From Haliscomenobacteraceae bacterium (GTDB lineage Bacteria; Bacteroidota; Bacteroidia; Chitinophagales; Saprospiraceae), in the NCBI GenBank assembly GCA_947501115.1, contig CANMVX010000029.1, positions 1 to 47,344 of the forward strand: DNA of 47,344 bases, read 5' to 3'. Below, one piece after another: positions 1-8,228 of the stretch (the first letter of the stretch is position 1; every line of letters begins with the position of its first letter). A model generated the notes under the pieces. It saw nothing but the letters and a program-made list of their open reading frames with translations, was not told the origin of the DNA and searched no databases. Position numbers and translations under genes: made by a program.

Positions 1-461
1 AACTTGAAAACACCTATGTGCAAACGGTAAAGATGCCTAACTCGCCAAAAAACAGGGTGTATGGTATGAAATTTAAAGATGGTCGTTGGAATGCATTTGA
101 TCTTACCACGCTCGATGAATTTGTTGGAGATGGAAATATTTATTCTACCATATATGATTTACAAAAATGGGATCAAGCATTGAGAAATGGCAAAGTGCTT
201 AGGCAAGAAATTTTACAAGAAGCTTATACACCTTCGGTTGTTATAGAAAAACCAAAGATGGTGTATGGTCTTGGATGGATCATTAATGAGCCAGGAAAAA
301 AAGTTTCTCATTCTGGAAGCTGGAATGGATTTAAAAATAACATGGTGCGTGATTTAAAAAATGGATATACACTAATATCACTGAGTAATGGAACAGCAGG
401 AGTAGCTTCTTACAAACTACTTGACCAATTTGAAAAAGCAATTAGTAATTTGACCCAATAA
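1..461 (+). CDS. Serine beta-lactamase-like hydrolase, C-terminal part (cut by window start)
   Basis: The reading frame is open from the window edge and ends at a TAA at 459-461, so only about the last 150 residues are present. They resemble the C-terminal third of the class C beta-lactamase / D-alanyl-D-alanine carboxypeptidase-like family (PF00144): a G-D-G-N-I-Y-S-T-I-Y-D-L turn followed by a W-D-Q-A-L helix, then a GLGW strand and an H-S-G-S-W-N-G-F segment. The H-S-G takes the place of the K-T-G box found in true beta-lactamases. These proteins are usually periplasmic or surface serine hydrolases acting on peptides or esters. The catalytic S-x-x-K lies upstream of the window, so activity cannot be judged. 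The esterase gene follows after 30 bases on the same strand and may be co-transcribed. Confidence 0.75.
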   Translation, partial: LENTYVQTVKMPNSPKNRVYGMKFKDGRWNAFDLTTLDEFVGDGNIYSTIYDLQKWDQALRNGKVLRQEILQEAYTPSVVIEKPKMVYGLGWIINEPGKKVSHSGSWNGFKNNMVRDLKNGYTLISLSNGTAGVASYKLLDQFEKAISNLTQ

Positions 462-491
462 TTTAAAAGCCATTTTAAAACATAGACTTAA

Positions 492-1616
492 ATGAAAAAA
501 ACTATTTTATTTTTAATGTTCTTGCCATTATTATCCATGGCGCAGCAATTTAAATCTGATCCAGTAGAAAATGGGGTTCGAATAAAATTTAATTCTCGGA
601 TCATGGGCGAGGAAAGAACAATCTGGATAAGGGTTCCAGCCTCCTATAATGAAGCATCCAGTTCCACTCAAACCTATCCTGTAGTGTATGTATTAGATGG
701 AAAGTCAGCATTTTTTCCAGTGACTGGTGTTGTGAGTTTTATGAGCGAGAAAGACCATGTAAATTATCAAATTCCAGAAATGATTATAGTAGGTGTGGAT
801 ACCGAAAATAGATTTCGTGACCTAACGCCTAATGCATCAACAAGACAACCAAATGGAGAAGAAGCAAAAACACCAGAACAAAAACTCATGATGCAAGGCA
901 GTGGTGGTGGTGAAAAATTTTTAAAATTCTTGAGGGAAGAAGTATTTACATACATTGAAAAAAAATATAGAACAAACCCATTTCGTATATATGTAGGACA
1001 TTCACTCGGAGGCTTGACTGCTACTTATACTTTTTTAAAACATCCTGAATTGTTCAATGCGACGATCTCAATTGACCCAAGCTTATGGTGGGATGGCGCA
1101 AAATATGTCAACGATGCACCAGCATTACTAAAATATTTACCTGCAGATAAAATGCGCAAGTACTATGTAAGTGTGATTGATTCCATTAGCTACGGGGGAC
1201 GTCTTCAATTTCATACGAATGCTATTTTTAATATCGGTAAAGCCATGGGCGCCGTCAATTCAAAAAACCTGCAATACAAAGTAGATTATATACCCAACAC
1301 AGATCATTCCTCTATACCAATGTTAAGTTGGTATAATGGACTGCTGTACATTTTTGATGGCTATCATAAAAGTCATTTTGATTACATGAAAGACCCCGAC
1401 TTAATTGAGTCTCATTTTAAAGAGATTGAGACAAAAATTGGTCTAAAAATGAACCCGCCACAAGATATCTTTGAAATTCTTGTGCATTATCTTACTTCGC
1501 CTGACAGGTACCCTGATCCAGTGAAAGCAAGAAAAGTATTGAATATGTCATTGAAATATTATCCTGAATCTTCTTACTTTAAAGATAAACTTAAAGCACT
1601 TGATACTAAATCATAA
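492..1616 (+). CDS. Secreted alpha/beta-hydrolase, putative esterase (esterase D / IroE-like)
   Basis: A 374-residue protein. It has an N-terminal signal peptide (residues 1 to about 18, hydrophobic core then S-M-A-Q) and the fold order of the putative esterase family PF00756. The nucleophile elbow is G169-H-S171-L-G-G. A P-V-V-Y-V-L-D-G strand lies near residue 65. D271-H272 in the segment N-T-D-H-S-S is a likely site for the catalytic histidine. Family members hydrolyse esters such as feruloyl esters, acetylated sugars or siderophore lactones; the substrate here cannot be told. Residues 305-374 form a helical tail after the catalytic domain, sometimes seen in Bacteroidota homologues. The gene follows the beta-lactamase-like gene by 30 bases and is followed by a non-coding inverted-repeat region. 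Confidence 0.82.
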   Translation: MKKTILFLMFLPLLSMAQQFKSDPVENGVRIKFNSRIMGEERTIWIRVPASYNEASSSTQTYPVVYVLDGKSAFFPVTGVVSFMSEKDHVNYQIPEMIIVGVDTENRFRDLTPNASTRQPNGEEAKTPEQKLMMQGSGGGEKFLKFLREEVFTYIEKKYRTNPFRIYVGHSLGGLTATYTFLKHPELFNATISIDPSLWWDGAKYVNDAPALLKYLPADKMRKYYVSVIDSISYGGRLQFHTNAIFNIGKAMGAVNSKNLQYKVDYIPNTDHSSIPMLSWYNGLLYIFDGYHKSHFDYMKDPDLIESHFKEIETKIGLKMNPPQDIFEILVHYLTSPDRYPDPVKARKVLNMSLKYYPESSYFKDKLKALDTKS

Positions 1617-1673
1617 AATATGAAGCAATCCCTTTTTATAATTCTTTACTCCGGAATGAGTGGTTCACTTTAC

Positions 1674-1840
1674 GGTTCTTCGTCACTTTTGGTGAATACA
1701 TTAATTTTATTAAGCTCATATTCTATTTCAATCACACCCATTTCAATGAAGATTCCTGTTAAATTTAGTCAGTTCTTGTTCATTCCTATTTTTCTAATTA
1801 AAACAAAATAAGAAATTTTCACCAAAAGTGACGAAGAACC
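1674..1840. repeat. Perfect 23-bp inverted repeat with a 121-base spacer
   Basis: The arms at 1674-1696 and 1818-1840 are exact reverse complements over 23 bases (left arm begins GGTTCTTCGTCAC, right arm ends GTGACGAAGAACC). They enclose 121 bases of AT-rich sequence. A short open frame covers the left arm but has no recognisable family. The right arm and the spacer next to it recur in diverged form near 8.1 kb. The structure resembles a small miniature transposable element or the ends of a lost insertion; no target-site duplication was obvious. Confidence 0.75.
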
Positions 1841-1848
1841 CAATTTAC
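1772..1848 (+). repeat. Dispersed intergenic repeat, copy 1
   Basis: About 75 bases, from GTTCTTGTTCATTCCTATTT through the right inverted-repeat arm, align with 8053-8128 with only scattered mismatches and short gaps (roughly four in five bases identical by eye). Shared blocks include CTATTTTTCT, GAAATTTTCACCAAAA and AAGAACC followed by CAATTT. Both copies lie just downstream of plus-strand genes. Confidence 0.6.
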
Positions 1849-2210
1849 CCCTGAATACTCAAATATCTAAATTGGCAATCATCCACTCTTGATTATTAAT
1901 TTTAATACTTTTAATAATGAAATTTTTGGTTTCAACTTCATCAAAACAACTTGAAGCAACCAATAATATTATGCTTGTAAATAATGTTTTTAAAGCCTAA
2001 TTATTTGAAAGTGATTAAAATTTGACATTAATATATTCATATTCTTTAAATATTCAAGAAAAGAAAGTTAATAAAAATTTAAATGCCAACCTATTTTAAT
2101 AAGACATGTTTAAGCCTTAATTAAAATCATTGTTTCATTAATTTCTGCATAATCCCTTTATTGAATGGCTCCTGAATATTTATATATGAGTCTAAAATAA
2201 TCTAAAAAAA
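1841..2210. other. Gene-free AT-rich stretch
   Basis: This stretch between the repeat and the stop of the BrxL-like gene has no open frame of note, no RNA gene and no clear promoter or terminator. It is strongly AT-rich. Apart from the tail of the dispersed repeat at 1841-1848 I see nothing structured in it. Confidence 0.6.
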
Positions 2211-3704
2211 TCACTCCCCAAACACCGCTTTTTGTAATAACATCTGGCTATTACCATAAAAAGGTGCATCCGTTTTACCATAGATACTTTGGGGAATGGT
2301 TAGCATTTCATTCATATTTTCCATTGGTACTAAAACTGTTTTTGCTCCGTTTTCTGAAAGCAAGGTTACTTTGTCAGCAAAGTTCATTGCTCTTTCTATC
2401 GCTCCACCAATAGATATATTGCCTATTACCGCAAGTCCTGGCTTTAGGTTCTTTTTATATATTGCAGAAATAATAGCTATGTAAACGGCACTTCCTATAC
2501 CCCCACTTATATGCGCTCCCATCAGATTACTGATCTGAATGTTCATATCATACCCTGAAAGGGAATGCTGTTCGTTTAATATGCTTTTTTCATTGGCGCG
2601 CAGGTAATTGTAGGTGTTTTTAATATTTTCCTTTACTACCTGATTATTTGTTCCTGTAATATTCATTTTGCCCGTTCCTTTGATGGCAACAACTTCTATT
2701 TTCACCAACGCAGTGCTGTCCCCGTCACTCGTGGCTGTATAGCAAACACCAGGCGGTAACGGACTGGATTCAATTATCGTGGATCCCTTCTCTTCCGGTA
2801 AACTAACAAATACTTCTTCTTGCGTTTCTTTATCTATATATGAAAAGTTAGTATCCCAGAACTCCATTCCCCCAATTCGCTTCAGTTGCTCTTTTACCCT
2901 TCTTCTCATTTCCATGGCTATGATTAAATATTCTTTGACATCCTCTTTTGAGAATATACCGTCTGGGTGTAGCAATTTAATAAATCCGGAAATGATGCGC
3001 CGGACTGATTTTGAATCACGCTGTTTTAAGTGTGATCCTAAGGTGAAATACTTGTCCAGCGCATCATAATAGGTTGTTTTACGCTGTGATTTTAATATTT
3101 CCGAGAAGAAATCGCGGCTAAAGCCAAAATGATTAGTGAAATTTTCAGGACGAAACTTGGTTATTTCCCAGCCTGGAAGAAATAAATTCACCCTGTCTAA
3201 AAAGGCCGTATCAAAATTGATTTCCTTTGCTAATGGAGAGAAAAGATGACTGGTTTGCAAAACAGTTTCTACAGGTTGGTTAATATTCCCATTTAAGATA
3301 ATGGAAGCAGAACCTGACATTTCACCTCCTTTTACACGAGAAAAGGACCCCGATTCCATATACATTTTCATCAAGGTAATTAATTCCCTGTCCGGAAAAA
3401 GTTTATCTGTACTCTCATCAAAACAAATGGCATCCATCAAGCCAACCGCCCCAATGAGAAAGGGTTTTAGAAATTTTTCTGTGTTTAAAACCTTTTTGTC
3501 CAAAAAATCAGGGAGATTTGCCTTAGACTGTAAGAATAAAAATGGAACACAAATAAGTAAAATAAGTATATTCTGAAATTCCCAGATACGTAAAAAAGAG
3601 TACTCATTTTTAATTGCATTCCCGAAAATTATACCTACAATACCAAATGCTAAAAATGAGCAGTAAATGATAATATTAACTCTTATGTTGTTCATTGAAG
3701 TCAT
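2211..3704 (-). CDS. BrxL-like (Lon-related BREX) protein with replaced, membrane-spanning N-terminus and no P-loop
   Basis: From about residue 84 onward the 497-residue protein reads like BrxL, the AAA+/Lon-like protein of type I BREX phage defence. It has a Walker B strand ending F95-D96-E97-S, the M-Y-M-E-S-G-S-F-S-R segment, a sensor-1-like N-G-N-I-N-Q-P (138-144), D-T-A-F-L-D-R171 (arginine-finger position), G-W-E-I-T-K-F-R-P, and R-R-R-V-K-E-Q-L-K-R-I-G-G-M-E-F-W. A Lon-like domain follows at about 345-497 (G-N-I-S-I-G-G-A and K-T-V-L-V-P). Canonical BrxL is about 670-690 residues; here the N-terminal DNA-binding part and the Walker A half of the ATPase are missing. In their place are about 80 unrelated residues with two hydrophobic segments (about 9-29 and 43-58). 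The Lon catalytic serine motif G-P-S-A-G reads G-I-G-S-A. No other BREX gene lies in the window. ATPase activity is unlikely alone, so this may be a decayed or repurposed gene. It lies 32 bases after the GNAT-DHFR gene on the same strand. Confidence 0.75.
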   Translation of the reverse strand: MTSMNNIRVNIIIYCSFLAFGIVGIIFGNAIKNEYSFLRIWEFQNILILLICVPFLFLQSKANLPDFLDKKVLNTEKFLKPFLIGAVGLMDAICFDESTDKLFPDRELITLMKMYMESGSFSRVKGGEMSGSASIILNGNINQPVETVLQTSHLFSPLAKEINFDTAFLDRVNLFLPGWEITKFRPENFTNHFGFSRDFFSEILKSQRKTTYYDALDKYFTLGSHLKQRDSKSVRRIISGFIKLLHPDGIFSKEDVKEYLIIAMEMRRRVKEQLKRIGGMEFWDTNFSYIDKETQEEVFVSLPEEKGSTIIESSPLPPGVCYTATSDGDSTALVKIEVVAIKGTGKMNITGTNNQVVKENIKNTYNYLRANEKSILNEQHSLSGYDMNIQISNLMGAHISGGIGSAVYIAIISAIYKKNLKPGLAVIGNISIGGAIERAMNFADKVTLLSENGAKTVLVPMENMNEMLTIPQSIYGKTDAPFYGNSQMLLQKAVFGE

Positions 3705-3736
3705 ATTTTACATTAATGATTTTACAATCACGTATT

Positions 3737-4804
3737 TTACTGATATTTTATTCGTTTATAATGAAGTTGAGCTAATCCTTTCTCGAATGATTTTACTGAA
3801 ACTAATTCTAATTTTTGTTCTGGTCTGCCGTCATTGAAAAGTTTCGTCCCATTACCAACTAAGATTGGTATGATAGAAATAATGAACTCATCTATAAGGT
3901 CTTCTTTCAAAAGTTCATTTACTATTTCAGAACCACCGTCACAATAAATATGCTTTCCCGCCTGTGATTTAAGTCTTGAAACAAGTGATTTCAGGTCCCC
4001 CGAGTAATACTTTATAGTCTCTAAATCTTGTTTTGGTGTTCGTGAAATAATATATACTTCTTTGTCCCCGTGTGGAAAATCAATACCCATTGATTTTACT
4101 TTGTCATAAGTTTTGCGTCCTATAATAACCGTATCTATTGTCTTTACAAATTCCTCATATCCATAATCTTGTTCCTCTTGCTCAACCATAGAAAGAAAAC
4201 TAAGGTCGTCGTTTGGCTTAGCGATGTAACCGTCTAAACTTGTTGCGATATAAACAATTAAATTTCGTTTACTAAGTTGCAATGCCCAGTTAAAGGTTGT
4301 TTCAGTTTCACTGATTTTAATAAAACCATTATTTTGAAGTACTCTAAATGACGCTAAATTTGTTTTCTCCGTAGAAGCAGTTATTGACTTAACCAATGGT
4401 TGAGTTTTTGTCCATTCAATTATACCTCCAACCATTTCAGACATATAACCTTTTCCCTGAAATTCATTATATGTTCCATAACCAATTTCAATTTCACCCT
4501 TTGGATTGGGTTCGCCTATAATACATAAGTCCCCAATCATTTTATTATCGGCTTTTGAAATGGCCGTCCAAAGCGTTGAATACAAATAATTTTTTGTTTC
4601 GTCTGCCACATTGGGCAGTATTGTTTTTTCTAATGCTTCTTTTAGCTCTGAGGAAATGGTTCTTGTTGTTTTATTCAATTTCAATTCTTCTTCCAGTGAG
4701 TTATCATTCTCAATATATTTAACTAACTGTTTATAAGTCAGTGGTTTTAATGTAAGTCTTTTCGTTTCTACCATTTTATTACCTTGTTTTTGAATTTGCT
4801 TCAT
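3737..4804 (-). CDS. Fusion of GNAT acetyltransferase and RibD/DHFR-like reductase
   Basis: A 355-residue two-domain protein. Residues about 12-175 are a RimJ/RimL-type GNAT N-acetyltransferase: R-L-T-L-K-P start, I-G-Y-G-T strand, acetyl-CoA loop Q116-G-K-G-Y-M, and N-L-A-S-F-R-V-L-Q-N-N-G-F. Residues about 181-350 are a dihydrofolate-reductase-like domain of the RibD C-terminal family (YwjB/YyaP type): Y-I-A-T-S-L-D-G-Y-I-A, V-I-I-G-R-K-T-Y, Y-C-D-G-G-S and I-P-I-L-V-G-N-G-T-K-L-F. Each half is complete, so this is a genuine fusion and not a frameshift join. Met11 (M-V-E-T-K-R-L) is an alternative and perhaps better start. The substrate is unknown; homologous single-domain proteins are often near drug-resistance genes. 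A TAAATTTG element sits about 40 bases upstream of the start, and the BrxL-like gene follows 32 bases downstream. Confidence 0.85.
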   Translation of the reverse strand: MKQIQKQGNKMVETKRLTLKPLTYKQLVKYIENDNSLEEELKLNKTTRTISSELKEALEKTILPNVADETKNYLYSTLWTAISKADNKMIGDLCIIGEPNPKGEIEIGYGTYNEFQGKGYMSEMVGGIIEWTKTQPLVKSITASTEKTNLASFRVLQNNGFIKISETETTFNWALQLSKRNLIVYIATSLDGYIAKPNDDLSFLSMVEQEEQDYGYEEFVKTIDTVIIGRKTYDKVKSMGIDFPHGDKEVYIISRTPKQDLETIKYYSGDLKSLVSRLKSQAGKHIYCDGGSEIVNELLKEDLIDEFIISIIPILVGNGTKLFNDGRPEQKLELVSVKSFEKGLAQLHYKRIKYQ

Positions 4805-4843
4805 ACGTTAAATTATTAGATAGCAAACCAGTCCTGTAAAGAC

Positions 4844-4851
4844 CAAATTTA
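4844..4851 (-). promoter_or_regulatory. Candidate -7 promoter element for the GNAT-DHFR gene
   Basis: On the minus strand this reads TAAATTTG, matching the Bacteroidota TAnnTTTG consensus. It would start transcription about 35 bases before the start codon at 4804. No good TTG is seen at the expected -33 spacing, so support is moderate. Confidence 0.4.
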
Positions 4852-5100
4852 TATCTAATATATTGAAAGGTAAAATACTTGAAAAGGAAATAATCAGGCG
4901 GAATTAGAAAGGAAGGTGGCTTCAACATGAATTTCAGAATAATTAATGACCTGAATTAGCTAACATCTTAGTTTAACAGTGCATTTAATTACCTTATTTT
5001 ATCTGTACCCAATTCTTTGAATACTTTTTGTGCTTAGAATTTTTACCCATTTATAAATGAAAATAGATATCTTCAATATCCATTCTAAAAATTCTGGAAT

Positions 5101-6492
5101 ATGAGATATTTCATTTGGTTCTCCATCTTGTTTTCTTTACTAAATAGCACCACTCAGATTCCAAAAGATCCAGTGCCACCTAATATCATTTTCATCCTTG
5201 CCGATGATCTGGGTTGGAGCTCCCTTTCTGAACAAATGGATCCAAAAATCTCCGATTCAAAAAGTGATTTCCACCTTACGCCTAATTTAGATCGATTAAT
5301 GAAATCAGGCGTTCGTTTTACCCAGGGCTATGCTCCTGCCTCCATTTGTTCCCCTTCCAGAAGAAGTATCCTTTTTGGCCATACCCCAATGAGACAGGAT
5401 GACGACACTTTTAAAAGCAGATATGAACCTGGAAAAAATAGTTATTTAACTATTCCTCAGGCGTTGAAAAAAATAAATCCTGAATATGTCACAGCTCACT
5501 TTGGCAAATGGGATTTGCGTATTGGCGTTCCTCCAGGTGCCTTTGGATATGATTTTTCTGATGGTGATAATGGAAATGGGCAAGGAAATTCCTCCAATAA
5601 CGGAGATGAAAAATGGACCACTTTTTTTACTGAAGATAATCCCAAGCAAATTGATACCCTGACGAATCGTGCCAAGCGTTTTATTAGCGAGCAGGTTCAT
5701 AATAAAAATCCTTTCTTCATCCAGTTATCACACTATGCAACCCATGTGAATACCACCGCAAGGAAAGAAACCATCGCTCGTTTTGAAAAATTGACGAAGG
5801 GCAAAAAACACCCAAATGCGGCCTGGGCTGCTATGTTAGCCGATTTAGACTCATCCATAGGCGATTTAGTGGCTCATTTGGATCAATTGGGTGCCCAAAA
5901 AAACACTTATCTGTTCTTTATGTCCGATAATGGGGGAGTGGAGTTTATCGCTCCAGTAAAAAACCGTTTGGATCATCCTGATTCTTTCCCTTCTCCAATG
6001 AGAAATGCTCCTCTCAGAGGTGGAAAATGGACCTTGTTTGAAGGGGGTATCAGGGTTCCCTTTTTTGTGTCCGGCCCCGATATTCCCGCAAATACCAGCA
6101 GTAACCGATACGTTACAGGATATGATTTGCTCGCTACATTCGCCGATATTGCCGGTTCAAAACAACCCAATTCCTTTTCTTTAGATGGAAATAGTTTTAA
6201 AGCTTCTCTATCAAATCCAAAGACCACATCCGATAGCCGAAATCTTTATTTCCATCGGTTTAATAATGGGTATCCGCATTCGGCTGTCCGTTCCGGCGAT
6301 TATAAACTGTTGAAATTCTGGAAGACAGGGGAAATTCTTCTTTTTAATTTAAATGAAGATCCTGGTGAAAAAAAGAATCTTGCCACTGTTAATCCTGAAA
6401 AGGTGAAAAGTTTGAATAATGCCTTAGACAGCTATTTCAAAGAAGTAAATCCCGCTCTTTTTAATCAATTATCCACCTTAACCTCAAAATAA
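5101..6492 (+). CDS. Secreted sulfatase with Asp in place of the GKxH histidine
   Basis: A 463-residue protein of the type I sulfatase family (PF00884). An N-terminal signal segment is followed by P-N-I-I-F-I-L-A-D35-D36-L-G-W, the metal-binding start. The maturation motif is C83-S-P-S-R87, whose cysteine would be oxidised to formylglycine by an anaerobic or FGE-type maturase not encoded here. The distal S-D-N-G-G metal motif is also present. The second sulfatase signature, normally G-K-W-H-x-G, reads G135-K-W-D138-L-R-I-G, so the conserved histidine is replaced by aspartate. The stop codon touches the ATG of the next sulfatase, indicating an operon. Likely periplasmic, removing sulfate from polysaccharide or another sulfate ester; the substrate is unknown. 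The histidine change could mean altered catalysis or a divergent subfamily. Confidence 0.9.
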   Translation: MRYFIWFSILFSLLNSTTQIPKDPVPPNIIFILADDLGWSSLSEQMDPKISDSKSDFHLTPNLDRLMKSGVRFTQGYAPASICSPSRRSILFGHTPMRQDDDTFKSRYEPGKNSYLTIPQALKKINPEYVTAHFGKWDLRIGVPPGAFGYDFSDGDNGNGQGNSSNNGDEKWTTFFTEDNPKQIDTLTNRAKRFISEQVHNKNPFFIQLSHYATHVNTTARKETIARFEKLTKGKKHPNAAWAAMLADLDSSIGDLVAHLDQLGAQKNTYLFFMSDNGGVEFIAPVKNRLDHPDSFPSPMRNAPLRGGKWTLFEGGIRVPFFVSGPDIPANTSSNRYVTGYDLLATFADIAGSKQPNSFSLDGNSFKASLSNPKTTSDSRNLYFHRFNNGYPHSAVRSGDYKLLKFWKTGEILLFNLNEDPGEKKNLATVNPEKVKSLNNALDSYFKEVNPALFNQLSTLTSK

Positions 6493-8013
6493 ATGAAGCC
6501 ATTTTTGAAATACATAATGATTGCTTTCAGCCTTTCTGCACTTGCCTTTGTCTTTTTCAGTTTCAATACAGAAAAAGCAGCCGCTAAGCGTCCAAATATC
6601 ATTTATATTTTGGCTGACGATCTTGGATACGGAGATGTATCTTGTTATCAGGCATCAGGAAAAATCTATACGCCAAATATCGATTTGTTAGCTGCTGAAG
6701 GTATGCGATTTACCGATATGCACAGCCCCTCCGGCGTATGTACGCCTACCCGATATGGCATCATCACCGGAGAATACCCCTGGAGATCAAAATTACCCGT
6801 GGGTGTTTTACGTGGATATAGCCGAAATCTTATAGATCCGGAAAAGGGAACCGTTGCGGAATTACTTAAAAAGTACGATTATGAAACGGCAGTGGTAGGA
6901 AAATGGCACCTGGGCATAGATTGGATTCTGTCCGAAAAGGCCATTGAAAAAGGTCTTGGAAAAGTGCCTGGTTATGGTATTCAGTCTGAAATGGACACCT
7001 CTGACATTAATTTTGACAAAAAACCTACTTTTGGACCCAATAATCTGGGCTTCAATTATTCTTATATTCTTCCCGCTTCCTTAGATATGCCTCCCTATTG
7101 TTATCTGGAAAACCATCAGTTAACCTCACTTCCTACCTCGTTTACCTCCGGAAATAAGTTGGAAAGTGGCTATACCGGTCCTTTTTGGCGCGCCGGAAAA
7201 ATGTCGCCCGATTTCGATTTTTATGAAGTGTTACCAACGTTCATTAATAAAGCTAAGGCTTTTATCCTGAATCAAAAGAAGGAAAAGCCCTTTTTCCTTT
7301 ATCTTCCTCTTGCTGCACCACATACTCCCTGGGTACCCAAAAAGGAATACGTCGGCTCATCTAAAGCAGGTGAATACGGTGATTTTACCCGACAGGTAGA
7401 TGCCGCAGTGGGTGAATTACTGAAAGTGCTTAAAGAAAAGGGGATTGAAAAAAATACCATGGTCATTTTCACCAGCGATAATGGTCCCTACTGGAGAGAA
7501 AATTTTACTGAACAATTTCAACATCGGGCAGCTGGTCCTTTCAGAGGTATGAAGGGCGATGCTTATGAAGGTGGTCATCGGATTCCCTTTATTGTCCGCT
7601 GGCCTGAAAAAATAAAAAAAGGAAGTATTTCTAATACCATTGCCTGTCAGACTTCTCTATTAAGCACCCTTAGGGAAATATTAAAGGATAATAATCCAAA
7701 ATTTATAAGAAAGGATAGCTATAGTATCCTCCCAGATTTATTGGGAAAATCAACCGCCTCAAATGCTGAAAAACCAATTATTCACAGTTCTTCAAAAGGA
7801 TATTTTGGTATCCGTATAGGCGATTGGAAGTTGATTGACCAACTCGGCTCTGGTGGATTTACAGCACCTGACAAGGAAAATCCAAAACCTGGCGGACCAA
7901 AGGTGCAATTGTATAATCTGAAATCAGACCCTTCGGAAAAAGAAAATGTAGCGTTAAAATATCCAGAAAAAACAGCTGAACTTTTAGCTAAACTGGCTGA
8001 AATTAAAAAATAG
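6493..8013 (+). CDS. Secreted arylsulfatase-type sulfatase
   Basis: A 506-residue type I sulfatase with an N-terminal hydrophobic signal (residues about 8-24). Motifs in order: R-P-N-I-I-Y-I-L-A-D-D-L-G-Y-G-D-V, maturation motif C83-T-P-T-R87 (Cys to formylglycine), second signature V-G-K137-W-H139-L-G, P-H-T-P-W, and T-S-D-N-G-P-Y-W. All canonical catalytic residues that can be checked are present, unlike in the preceding gene. The ATG directly follows the stop codon of the upstream sulfatase, so the two are almost surely co-transcribed and may act on the same sulfated substrate in sequence. No SusCD pair, glycosidase or sulfatase maturase is adjacent, so this is not a typical polysaccharide utilisation locus. 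Exact specificity cannot be assigned. Confidence 0.92.
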   Translation: MKPFLKYIMIAFSLSALAFVFFSFNTEKAAAKRPNIIYILADDLGYGDVSCYQASGKIYTPNIDLLAAEGMRFTDMHSPSGVCTPTRYGIITGEYPWRSKLPVGVLRGYSRNLIDPEKGTVAELLKKYDYETAVVGKWHLGIDWILSEKAIEKGLGKVPGYGIQSEMDTSDINFDKKPTFGPNNLGFNYSYILPASLDMPPYCYLENHQLTSLPTSFTSGNKLESGYTGPFWRAGKMSPDFDFYEVLPTFINKAKAFILNQKKEKPFFLYLPLAAPHTPWVPKKEYVGSSKAGEYGDFTRQVDAAVGELLKVLKEKGIEKNTMVIFTSDNGPYWRENFTEQFQHRAAGPFRGMKGDAYEGGHRIPFIVRWPEKIKKGSISNTIACQTSLLSTLREILKDNNPKFIRKDSYSILPDLLGKSTASNAEKPIIHSSSKGYFGIRIGDWKLIDQLGSGGFTAPDKENPKPGGPKVQLYNLKSDPSEKENVALKYPEKTAELLAKLAEIKK

Positions 8014-8027
8014 GGTGGTCAATTTAA

Positions 8028-8051
8028 ACCAGATTACCTGGTCAGTTTTTT
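8028..8051 (+). terminator. Weak hairpin terminator after the sulfatase pair
   Basis: ACCAG at 8028-8032 and CTGGT at 8038-8042 form a five-pair stem with a five-base loop, followed within a few bases by a run of six T (8045-8050). It lies 15 bases after the stop of the second sulfatase. The stem is short, so termination may be partial. Confidence 0.45.
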
Positions 8052-8052
8052 G

Positions 8053-8128
8053 GTTCTTGGTCAGTTCTATTTTTCTTATTAATAATCAAATATGAAATTT
8101 TCACCAAAAAATGCAAAGAACCAATTTC
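8053..8128 (+). repeat. Dispersed intergenic repeat, copy 2
   Basis: Aligns with 1772-1848: the same order of CTATTTTTCT, GAAATTTTCACCAAAA, AAGAACC and AATTT blocks, with a few substitutions and two-base indels. Copy 2 lacks the full left inverted-repeat arm of copy 1. It sits directly after the sulfatase terminator. Confidence 0.6.
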
Positions 8129-8204
8129 ATGCGGATTTTAAACTTGGACAGACGGATACAGAAAAAAACCTAATACAAATGTTCTAAATATGGAAACAAA
8201 CGAC

Positions 8205-8212
8205 TAACTTTG
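8205..8212 (+). promoter_or_regulatory. -7 promoter element of the toxin-antitoxin operon
   Basis: TAACTTTG matches the Bacteroidota TAnnTTTG consensus and ends 16 bases before the toxin start codon, giving a leader of only about 10 bases. No clear TTG is present 19-21 bases upstream, so the -33 element would be weak. Confidence 0.5.
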
Positions 8213-8228
8213 ACAAAATAAACCTGGA

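Noticed and set aside
1620-1811. 63-codon open frame after the esterase
   Set aside because: It runs across the left inverted-repeat arm, has low-complexity composition and no family resemblance; I treat it as non-coding.
2211-3704. A complete BREX phage-defence system
   Set aside because: Only a truncated brxL is present; pglX, pglZ, brxA, brxB and brxC are absent from the whole window.
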